DNA of 5,331 bases from Myxococcales bacterium (GTDB taxonomy: Bacteria; Myxococcota_A; Polyangia; Fen-1088), in the NCBI GenBank assembly GCA_003161835.1, contig PMNO01000108.1, positions 1 through 5,331 on the forward strand. The letters are read 5' to 3'. Under the pieces are notes generated by a model, which was given only the letters and a program-made list of their open reading frames with translations, was not told the DNA's origin and did not search any database. This document shows positions 1-5,285 of the stretch, in pieces. A program made the translations under genes and the position numbers. The stretch's first letter is position 1. Every line of letters begins with the position of its first letter.

Positions 1-372
1 GATGCGGATGGCTTCCTCGAGCACCAGCGCCGCTCCGAACGTCAACAGCAGCCCATACTCGGCCTTCTTGCCGTACGTACGGCGCACGCATCGTTCGAGG
101 GCCATCCCCAGGAGCCCCACCACGACGGGCGCGAGGATCAGCGCCAGGGCGTAGCGCAGGGGCAGGGGGAGGGCGCGGTAACCCTCGCCCAGGGTGCCGA
201 GCCACCGCGGCGTGATGATCTCCATCGCGACATACCCGCCGAGCGCGAACAGCGAGCCGTGCGCCAGGTTGATCACCTCCATCACGCCCACGATGAGCAT
301 GAAGCCGAGCGCGAGCAGCCCGAACAGAACGCCCAGCGCGACGCCGTTGACGACGTGGGGGAGCAACGTCAC
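1..372 (-). CDS. livH: LivH-type branched-chain amino acid ABC transporter permease, N-terminal part (cut by window edge)
   Basis: Inner-membrane permease subunit of a HAAT-family ABC importer; with a LivM-type partner it would form the channel for the ligand delivered by the binding protein encoded just upstream. Only the first 124 codons are present, roughly 40% of the usual ~290-310 residues; the frame is open to base 1. Visible are hydrophobic segments at about residues 7-31, 40-53, 74-92 and 107-118, the family motif NLAHG at residues 35-39 followed by a Gly/Ala-rich helix (LFALGGYVA), and a cytoplasmic ERCVRRTYGKK stretch (93-103) like the ER-x-x-R-x-x segment of LivH proteins. No ATG is available upstream in frame; GTG at 372-370 fits the family N-terminus (VTLLPHVVNGVALG) and has AAGG at 385-382, nine bases upstream. 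A TTG at 366 is the alternative start. It lies 71 bases after the binding-protein stop, so it is probably in the same operon. The symbol denotes family type; the substrate may not be leucine. Confidence 0.88.
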   Translation of the reverse strand, partial: MTLLPHVVNGVALGVLFGLLALGFMLIVGVMEVINLAHGSLFALGGYVAMEIITPRWLGTLGEGYRALPLPLRYALALILAPVVVGLLGMALERCVRRTYGKKAEYGLLLTFGAALVLEEAIRI

Positions 373-443
373 GCGGCCCGGCCTTGCGCGCGCCTGGCGT
401 ACGACGATGCTCCGGAATTTGAACGACGGCGGCGCAAGTGATC

Positions 444-1754
444 CTAGGGCGCGTAGGCGGGAATGGATTCGTAGGGCTCAAGCTTGCACTTGGCCTCTGA
501 TTCCTTGTCCATGACCTGATCGGGAGGGGTGTTGCTCACCATCTTGAACAGACTGTCGGGGTCGGTGGAGTCCATGTTGGCCGTGGCGAGATAGATGGTC
601 TGCTGAAGCTGGTGGTTCTTCGCGTTCATGTAGGCATCATCGTTCTGCATGCGGTCCTTGGCGGGAATCCGCCACTGCTCCAGCTCCTTGATCACGGCGA
701 TGTTGTTGGTCGTCTTCGCCTTTTCAATGGCCTCCAGGAGCGAACGGGTGGCCCAGTAGCCGTTGAAAAACACGTTGCCGGGGGTCTTGATCTTCGAATC
801 CGCGTTCTCCTTCTGGTAGCGCGCCACGAACTCCTTGACCCCGGGCAAGTCGAAGCCCTGGTACCAGGTGGTGCCGAACACGCCGAACAGATCCGCGCGG
901 GGTAACCCATAGACGTCCGGCCAATCCTGCTGATTGTTGATCCAGGCGTACTTGGCGCCGAGCTTCATCTGCGACACTTGCGCGCGCATCGCCTTCAGAT
1001 CGTCGCCGCCCACGGCCGCCGCGATCACCTCCGGCCCATACTGCTGAATCTTGAGCAAGGTGGCGCTGAAGTCGCGGGTGCCCTGCGGCACCAGGATCTC
1101 GCCCACGATCGTTCCGCCGCTCTGGGTGACCAGCTTCCGTGTCGCGTTGGACGTGTCGTGGCCCCAGCCGTAGTCGTTGGTGATGAGGAGCCACTTCTTG
1201 CCGAACTTCTCGATCGCGCCTTTGACCGACGCCTGCGCGAAGTTGTTGCCGTTGCCGTCCCACACGAATTTCACGCGGTGACAATTCTCGCCGGATTCCG
1301 AGGGTGAGCTGGAGTTCGTGTTCAGATAGATCACGCCATATTTTTGCGCGACCTGCGAGATGGCGTTGGCAACGCCCGAGCTCATGGCGCCCACCAGGAA
1401 GGCGACCTTTTCTTGTGTGATCAAACGCTCGGCGACGCGGGAACCGGTGGCGGGCGTCGTTTCGGTGTCCAGGTGCACCCACTTGATCGGCCGGCCGAGC
1501 ACTCCGCCCCGGGCGTTGAACTCCGCGATGGCCATCAGGACCCCGCGGCGATCGGAATCTCCGCTGGCCGCGTATTGCCCGCTCGCGTCCGCGGTGATGC
1601 CGATGACGATCGGCTTGGCGACGTCCCCCGTGGCCGGACCCGACTTGCGGCAGGACGTCCCCGCGACGATACAAGCGATCAGGAGTGCAGCGGCGCCGGC
1701 GAGCCACTGGCGGCACCTGTTATTTCCGGGCGTCTGCGCCATGGGCCTTGTCAT
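444..1754 (-). CDS. ABC transporter substrate-binding protein, branched-chain amino acid/amide (HAAT) type, type 1 periplasmic fold
   Basis: Predicted exported ligand-binding component of the ABC importer whose permease follows; 436 residues, normal for this family (about 370-430). The N-terminus has a basic stretch (N-R-C-R), a hydrophobic core at about 17-31 and two cysteines, C28 after LIA and C35 after GTS; LIAC is the better lipobox, so it is probably a lipoprotein, with secretion by a type I signal as the alternative. The mature part begins PIVIGITADASGQYAASG (48-65), the usual first strand and loop, then an EFNARGGVLGRPI segment (78-90), VGAMSSG (121-127) and YLNTNSSS (143-150) where this fold contacts ligand, and the inter-lobe NDYGWGHD stretch. 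Two mature cysteines (C158, C423) could pair. ATG at 1754 overlaps the upstream TGA (ATGA), implying translational coupling; ATG at 1742 is an alternative start. Open frame continues further upstream but only as a shadow of the dehydrogenase. Relatives bind branched-chain amino acids, amides, urea or aromatic acids; the ligand here is unknown. Confidence 0.9.
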   Translation of the reverse strand: MTRPMAQTPGNNRCRQWLAGAAALLIACIVAGTSCRKSGPATGDVAKPIVIGITADASGQYAASGDSDRRGVLMAIAEFNARGGVLGRPIKWVHLDTETTPATGSRVAERLITQEKVAFLVGAMSSGVANAISQVAQKYGVIYLNTNSSSPSESGENCHRVKFVWDGNGNNFAQASVKGAIEKFGKKWLLITNDYGWGHDTSNATRKLVTQSGGTIVGEILVPQGTRDFSATLLKIQQYGPEVIAAAVGGDDLKAMRAQVSQMKLGAKYAWINNQQDWPDVYGLPRADLFGVFGTTWYQGFDLPGVKEFVARYQKENADSKIKTPGNVFFNGYWATRSLLEAIEKAKTTNNIAVIKELEQWRIPAKDRMQNDDAYMNAKNHQLQQTIYLATANMDSTDPDSLFKMVSNTPPDQVMDKESEAKCKLEPYESIPAYAP

Positions 1755-2650
1755 TTCTTCAGTTCCACGCCGTTCGCCTTGCACTGAGCGGCCACCATCT
1801 CTCCCACCAGACCGCTCGCGAATCCGGTATTGATCGCCTGCACCAGCGCGTTTTGAACCGCCGGACCCATGTTCGCGGACAAGGGAATCTCGGACGTCAT
1901 GCGATTGTAGTAGCGCAGATCCTTGGCCGCGTTCGAAAGGCTGAACTTCAGCCCGGAATAGTCGTCGTGCTCCAGAATTTTCGGCACGATGAGCTGGAAG
2001 ATGCCGCTGTTGGCCCCGCCGCCACCGACGACTTTGGCGAAGCGATTCAGGTCGACGCCCGTCGCGGCGCAGGCGCACAGGGCCTCCGAGATCAGGGCGG
2101 CGTGGCCCATGGTGATGAGGTTGTAGATCAACTTGGTGCGCGCGCCCGAGCCCACTGCGCCCATGTAGAAGATGTTCTCGCAAAATGCCTCCAGAACCGG
2201 GCGCACCGCGGCGAAGACCGTCTCGTCGGCGCCCACCATGGTGTTCAGCTTCCCAGTCTCGGCCTCCGCGGGACTGCGCGCCAGCGGGGCGTCGACATAG
2301 CTCGCCTGCCGGCCCGCGAGATCCCGGGCCACCCGCTCACACAACGCCGGCTCGCCGGTGGAACAGTCGAGCAGAATCATGCCGGGGCGAAACACCTCCA
2401 GCATGCCGTCCTTGCCATAGACGACCTCCTCCACCTGCGGGGCTCCCGTCACGCACAGGATGACCACCTCGGATTGCTCGGCGACCTGGCGCGGAGTCTT
2501 GGCTTCCTGGGCGCCTTGTCCCAACAGGTCCTCGATGGGCTTGCGATTCTTGTGCGCCATCACCGTGACCAAGAAACCTTTGTTCAACAGGTTCTTGGCC
2601 ATGCCGTGTCCCATCAGCCCGACTCCAACGAACCCAATCTTCTTTGCCAT
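1751..2650 (-). CDS. NAD(P)-dependent oxidoreductase, 3-hydroxyisobutyrate dehydrogenase (beta-hydroxyacid dehydrogenase) family
   Basis: Cytoplasmic enzyme expected to interconvert a beta-hydroxyacid (or small hydroxy compound) and its aldehyde/keto form with NAD(P). Full length at 299 residues. In order: Rossmann motif GFVGVGLMGHGMAKNL (6-21); after the second strand HKNR (33-36) replaces the acidic residue typical of NAD-specific enzymes, which suggests NADP(H); substrate loop DAPLARSPAEAETGKLN (120-136); catalytic lysine region GSGARTKLIYN with K173 and N177; a KD pair at 243-244 in the C-terminal helical domain. The substrate loop departs from the common DAPVSGG form: A-R-S replaces S-G-G. 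ATG at 2650 is chosen because AAGGAG lies five bases upstream and the motif begins immediately; the frame extends seven codons further with no family support. It is first in an operon with the ABC transporter genes, which suggests that it acts on the imported compound or a derivative. The exact substrate cannot be assigned. Confidence 0.92.
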   Translation of the reverse strand: MAKKIGFVGVGLMGHGMAKNLLNKGFLVTVMAHKNRKPIEDLLGQGAQEAKTPRQVAEQSEVVILCVTGAPQVEEVVYGKDGMLEVFRPGMILLDCSTGEPALCERVARDLAGRQASYVDAPLARSPAEAETGKLNTMVGADETVFAAVRPVLEAFCENIFYMGAVGSGARTKLIYNLITMGHAALISEALCACAATGVDLNRFAKVVGGGGANSGIFQLIVPKILEHDDYSGLKFSLSNAAKDLRYYNRMTSEIPLSANMGPAVQNALVQAINTGFASGLVGEMVAAQCKANGVELKK

Positions 2651-2655
2651 TGAAA

Positions 2656-2661
2656 CTCCTT
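2656..2661 (-). promoter_or_regulatory. Ribosome binding site of the dehydrogenase gene
   Basis: AAGGAG on the minus strand, five bases before the ATG at 2650. It decides this start over the ATG seven codons upstream at 2671. Confidence 0.85.
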
Positions 2662-2761
2662 GTTGAACCACGGTGATTGAACCCGCGCGCGATCCCGTGT
2701 TTTCCGCGGGGCGGGCGCGCCTTAGACTTGCGGATGGACGTGTGCGTAATTGTCTGGCGCG

Positions 2762-2778
2762 CCGGTCGTGTCGACCGG
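2762..2778. promoter_or_regulatory. Perfect inverted repeat, candidate operator
   Basis: CCGGTCG, three bases (TGT), then CGACCGG: a 7-bp perfect dyad. It lies about 110 bases upstream of the dehydrogenase ATG and downstream of the predicted minus-strand promoter, so a repressor bound here could block that operon. As RNA it would form only a tight 3-base-loop hairpin with no U-tract, so an operator is more plausible than a terminator. No regulator gene is present in the window. A chance dyad in GC-rich DNA cannot be excluded. Confidence 0.4.
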
Positions 2779-2831
2779 GAACCGGAAATGACCCGCGCGT
2801 GGCTGAGATATTCCCATTCCGGAAGATTCCG

Positions 2832-2860
2832 ACAGTAGAATTTTTGTTCTATTTCGTCAA
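2832..2860 (-). promoter_or_regulatory. Candidate sigma70-like promoter for the dehydrogenase-transporter operon
   Basis: On the minus strand TTGACG (2860-2855) matches the -35 consensus at 5 of 6 bases. It is followed by a 17-base AT-rich spacer and TACTGT (2837-2832), which matches the -10 consensus at only 3 of 6. Transcription would start near 2825 and give a leader of about 175 bases that contains the 2762-2778 inverted repeat. The element coincides with the first AT-rich repeat. The weak -10 keeps this tentative. Confidence 0.35.
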
Positions 2861-2863
2861 GAG
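2837..2863 (+). repeat. AT-rich imperfect direct repeat, copy 1
   Basis: A 27-base element starting AGAATTTTTGTT and ending TCAAGAG. It aligns with copy 2 at about 22 of 27 positions with one gap. It is an AT-rich island in otherwise GC-rich DNA, which argues against coincidence. It could be a paired regulator site, a duplicated promoter segment, or an UP-like element. Confidence 0.6.
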
Positions 2864-2965
2864 GGTCGATGGGCGCGGCGGCCGATCGGGTAGAAGGGCG
2901 GCGCGGCAAGGCCGGCACCATCGGGCGCGTCGACGAGGCCGTCGAGGAAACGCGATCCGCCTGGC

Positions 2966-2991
2966 AGAATTTTTGTTTCAAATCTCAAGAG
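2966..2991 (+). repeat. AT-rich imperfect direct repeat, copy 2
   Basis: A 26-base copy with the same 12-base start (AGAATTTTTGTT) and the same 7-base end (TCAAGAG). It begins 129 bases after copy 1 and ends 54 bases before the porin GTG, where a promoter or activator site for the porin would be expected. On the minus strand it keeps a -35-like TTGAGA but lacks a matching -10, so only copy 1 looks like a minus-strand promoter. Confidence 0.6.
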
Positions 2992-3031
2992 CATGGACTA
3001 TTCATTCCGTGGCAAACGCCCCCCCATCAGC

Positions 3032-3037
3032 AGGAGG
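3032..3037 (+). promoter_or_regulatory. Ribosome binding site of the porin gene
   Basis: AGGAGG eight bases before GTG at 3046. It supports the GTG start directly in front of the signal peptide rather than the ATG at 2869. Confidence 0.85.
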
Positions 3038-3045
3038 TCGACGAC

Positions 3046-4473
3046 GTGATTAGAACAGCACCCGGACCGCGATCCATCACCTTGTGCGCCGGTATTGCGT
3101 TGGCCCTGATTCTTTGTGAATCGCGCGCGCGCGCCGAGATCTCCTTGACCGATCCCGCCCGAACCGGCGGGTGGGAAGTCACGACCAGCGGACGTGTGGA
3201 TTCGTACTTGTCGTGGATCTTCGGCCATACCGTCAACCGGAACGGCAGCGGCGCGCCGATCGATCCCGCGATGCCGAACGGGGATCACTACTTCTTGGTG
3301 GGCCCGCAGGTCGGGATCCAGGGCTACCCGGTTCCGAACGGGCCGATCGGCGATCCGGTCAATGACACCAAGGTGAACACCGCGCGGGTGCGGGGCGGGT
3401 TCTCGAGCACGATCCTCGCGTTCAACATCTACAAACAGATCAGCCCGAACTTGAAGCTGACATTCAAGATGGGCCTGTGGGCGGGAATCCAAAACGGCAT
3501 CGTCAAGGACGCGCGTCAGCAGAACGACGTCGCGGCCGTCGATTGGCGCGAGCAGTACATGAAGCTCGAGGGTCCGTGGGGGGCGCTGTGGGCGGGACGG
3601 CTGCTGGGCCTCTTCAACCGCGGCGGCATGCGTCTGAATTGGTATCTCATGCACAAGCAAGGGGTCGGGCATCCTTGCAACGTGGACTCGAGCGGAACGA
3701 CCTCTTGCGGGAACACGGGCGTGGGCTCGCTGCACCCCAATCGCAATGGACAGCTGGCGTATTCCACCCCCGAGATCGCGGGCGTGCAGTGGACCGTCGC
3801 CATGCTGGATCCGTCGATGATTCCGGGAAACCTCAGCTCGAACGCGCAGTGGATTCGCACCCCGCTCCCGCGCTTCGAAACCGAGGCCACGTTTCATCGC
3901 GGTACCACCGGCGCCGACGAGGTCAACCTGTTCGCGAACGGCATGACCCAGGTCATCGGCATGTCGACCGAGATCCCCGCGGTGCCGGAAAACCCCAATG
4001 ACAAGGTCCACTACAACTTGCCCCTCCTGCCGGCGGACGCGACGCGCGTCGTGTTTGGCTACGGCGGCGGCGGCTGGGCACGGACCCACGGCCTCGCCGC
4101 GGGTGCCACCTACTGGGCCGGCAAGGGCCTAGGGACCGCCAACGCGTTCGGTAACACCGCCGTCGACAACCGGGGCACCTTGCGCTTCCATTTCGGCTAT
4201 CTGGCGGTCGTGAACTATCGCCTGGGCGACTTCGAGATCGCCTCCTCGTACGGCTCGTCCAACGTCAAGCTGACCGATTTTGATCGGGCGCCGCCCACCT
4301 CGCAGGATCTGTTCAGCGTCGTGACCGAAGTGCGGGGCATCGCCGGATTGATCGCCTACCACATGGGTCCGGTGACGTTCTCGATCGACGGCATGAACAT
4401 CCACACCGCGTGGTCACACAACGAAGTGCTGGTGACCAACGTGGTCAGCGGTGGCGTTCTGGGCGAGTGGTAG
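3046..4473 (+). CDS. Outer-membrane porin-like beta-barrel protein
   Basis: Predicted secreted outer-membrane channel, 475 residues from GTG. The signal peptide has a basic start, a hydrophobic core at about 11-24 and ARA before residue 31, a good signal peptidase I site. The mature part resembles general Gram-negative porins in layout: an opening strand (WEVTTSGRVDSYLSW, 43-57), ARVRGGF (113-119), a long strand pair, then REQYMKLEGPWGALWAGRLLGLF (168-190), which parallels the porin segment RQAYVGL-FG-LGRQ, and NGQLAYSTPEIAGVQWTVAML (234-254), which parallels the N-S-x-x-Y-x-SP-x-x-G-F segment. Alternating polar/hydrophobic strands continue to a C-terminal tryptophan, as expected for a barrel recognised by the BAM machinery. 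The only mature cysteines, C211 and C221, sit in a Gly/Asn/Ser-rich loop and may form a disulfide. It is divergent from the ABC importer operon and may admit the same nutrient. Resemblance is by pattern; the exact family and substrate are not assigned. Confidence 0.75.
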   Translation: MIRTAPGPRSITLCAGIALALILCESRARAEISLTDPARTGGWEVTTSGRVDSYLSWIFGHTVNRNGSGAPIDPAMPNGDHYFLVGPQVGIQGYPVPNGPIGDPVNDTKVNTARVRGGFSSTILAFNIYKQISPNLKLTFKMGLWAGIQNGIVKDARQQNDVAAVDWREQYMKLEGPWGALWAGRLLGLFNRGGMRLNWYLMHKQGVGHPCNVDSSGTTSCGNTGVGSLHPNRNGQLAYSTPEIAGVQWTVAMLDPSMIPGNLSSNAQWIRTPLPRFETEATFHRGTTGADEVNLFANGMTQVIGMSTEIPAVPENPNDKVHYNLPLLPADATRVVFGYGGGGWARTHGLAAGATYWAGKGLGTANAFGNTAVDNRGTLRFHFGYLAVVNYRLGDFEIASSYGSSNVKLTDFDRAPPTSQDLFSVVTEVRGIAGLIAYHMGPVTFSIDGMNIHTAWSHNEVLVTNVVSGGVLGEW

Positions 4474-4492
4474 CCGGACTTCTGGTGGGCGG

Positions 4493-5272
4493 TCAGCAGC
4501 CCGTGCCGCCCGGGCTGGTGCTCACGGCGGTGGCCTGACAGGGCCACTCCTTGACGCTGCCGCACGACCATTTGCTGTTGACACAATGACAGAATCCGGC
4601 TTTCGCCACGCCGGTGCTATCGGCGTAGCCGGAGCAGGGCATGCAAGAATCGATGGTGCAGGCTCCGTTTGCGGCGGTCCCGACCGGACACGCGGCGGTG
4701 GCCGCCGATACCTTGAAACAGGTGTAGTCCCCGGCGGGAAATGCGCAGGCGCCCTCGACGTAAGCGGCGGCCACGCAGGTCTCGCTCTTCGAGCCAGTTG
4801 ATACGTTGGCGGCGCTCTTGGGGCCGCAGGTCTTCGAGCAGGAGTCGGTCGGGGTGACACATGCGCCGCCCTTCGCCTGGCTGGTGCAAGCCGCGCCAAC
4901 AACCACCGTTCCACCGCCGCCACCGGTCGTTGCCGCCCCCCCGGTGCCCAGATTGGCCCCGCCGGATCCGCTGGCGGGTGCTCCACCAGTCGCGCTGCTG
5001 GCGCCACCCGTTCCGATCGGCCCGCCCCCGCTGCCCTGCGCCGCGGAGCCTCCCGTGCCACTGTTCGTGGGCGCGCCCCCGGAGCCTGTAGACGCTCCGC
5101 CGCTCCCAGTCCCGGCCGCGGGCCCCGGACTGCTGTTTTCTTGTGCGCATCCTGGCGCGGTCAGAAAGAGGGCAACGCCGAGCGCCGCTAGCAGCGGGAT
5201 CCTGTCCGGGATTTTGTGCGCGCTGCCGCGGGTGATGGCCTGGCGGGTTTGCGGGTGTTGCTTCGAGCTCAT
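4493..5272 (-). CDS. Cysteine-rich lipoprotein with Gly/Ser/Thr-rich linker, function unknown
   Basis: A 259-residue predicted exported protein. A long basic N-region (1-24) precedes a hydrophobic core (25-38) and C42 in the context TAPGC, a non-classical but plausible lipoprotein acylation site of the kind seen in myxobacteria. Residues about 47-122 are a low-complexity linker of GTGG, SGGA and TGGA units, which probably holds the next domain away from the membrane. Residues 129-259 form a compact domain with 16 cysteines, an even number that suggests up to eight disulfides, including SCSKTC (144-149), DSCMPC (208-213) and GFCHCVNSKWSC (226-237) with EWPC shortly after; the last residue is also cysteine. 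I recognise no enzyme motif. A surface or periplasmic binding or structural role is inference. The start is set by AAGGAGA six bases upstream of the ATG. It is convergent with the porin and probably an independent transcription unit. Confidence 0.85.
   Translation of the reverse strand: MSSKQHPQTRQAITRGSAHKIPDRIPLLAALGVALFLTAPGCAQENSSPGPAAGTGSGGASTGSGGAPTNSGTGGSAAQGSGGGPIGTGGASSATGGAPASGSGGANLGTGGAATTGGGGGTVVVGAACTSQAKGGACVTPTDSCSKTCGPKSAANVSTGSKSETCVAAAYVEGACAFPAGDYTCFKVSAATAACPVGTAANGACTIDSCMPCSGYADSTGVAKAGFCHCVNSKWSCGSVKEWPCQATAVSTSPGGTGC
4497..4517. terminator. GC-rich hairpin at the convergent gene ends (possible weak terminator)
   Basis: CAGCCCG, seven bases, CGGGCTG: a perfect 7-bp stem beginning 24 bases after the porin stop and lying inside the last codons of the lipoprotein gene. 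No T-tract follows on either strand, so it is not a canonical intrinsic terminator. A competing stem, GGGCGG (4487-4492) with CCGCCC (4506-4511), overlaps it. Only 19 bases separate the two stops, so porin transcripts probably run into the antisense of the lipoprotein gene unless stopped here. Confidence 0.3.
4907..5134 (-). repeat. Low-complexity Gly/Ser/Thr/Ala-coding repeat tract
   Basis: Encodes the linker of the lipoprotein, residues about 47-122, made of irregular GTGG, SGGA and TGGA-like units. The antisense strand reads as Pro/Ala-rich open frames, which are shadows. Such tracts change length easily by slippage. Confidence 0.7.
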
Positions 5273-5278
5273 GAGCGG

Positions 5279-5285
5279 TCTCCTT
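5279..5285 (-). promoter_or_regulatory. Ribosome binding site of the Cys-rich lipoprotein gene
   Basis: AAGGAGA on the minus strand, six bases before the ATG at 5272. It decides this start; upstream in-frame codons lack such a site. The remaining bases to the window edge (5286-5331) show no clear promoter. Confidence 0.8.

Larger units (their letters stand above)
2651..3045. other. Divergent intergenic control region between the dehydrogenase-transporter operon and the porin gene
   Basis: There is no supported protein gene in these 395 bases; the frames that are open are GC-driven and lack a family signal. The region holds a perfect inverted repeat (2762-2778), two AT-rich direct repeats (2837-2863 and 2966-2991), a minus-strand sigma70-like promoter, an alternating TTCC-GGAA-GA-TTCC motif at 2817-2830, and ribosome binding sites at both ends. 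Two GGCGCGCC octamers (2714-2721 and 2756-2763) are also present but are weak evidence in GC-rich DNA. The porin frame is open back to 2869, but an initiation there would bury the signal peptide. The layout suggests shared control of both transcription units by a regulator encoded elsewhere. Confidence 0.6.

Noticed and set aside
373..443. Possible separate small gene or in-frame livH extension between the binding protein and livH
   Set aside because: No ATG or good ribosome binding site exists there and the family N-terminus matches the GTG at 372; the 71 bases look like an intercistronic gap.
194..514. Plus-strand open frame near the left edge
   Set aside because: It is antisense to the livH start and the binding-protein end and has no protein-like features.
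1755..2183. Upstream in-frame extension of the binding-protein gene on the minus strand
   Set aside because: The added residues are Arg/His-rich, overlap the dehydrogenase in another frame, and would bury the signal sequence.
1685..2653. Long plus-strand open frame of 322 codons
   Set aside because: It lies antisense to the well-supported dehydrogenase, is rich in His/Arg/Gly/Gln typical of a GC-rich shadow frame, and has no recognisable domain or ribosome binding site.
2714..2763. Two GGCGCGCC octamers 42 bases apart
   Set aside because: Self-complementary GC octamers are common by chance at this base composition; kept only as a note in the intergenic description.
2869..3045. Porin start at ATG 2869
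   Set aside because: It would add 59 residues of non-signal sequence ahead of a clear signal peptide, whereas GTG at 3046 has AGGAGG at the right spacing.
2998..4089. Minus-strand open frame of 363 codons opposite the porin
   Set aside because: Arg/His/Val-rich shadow of the porin coding strand with no family signal.
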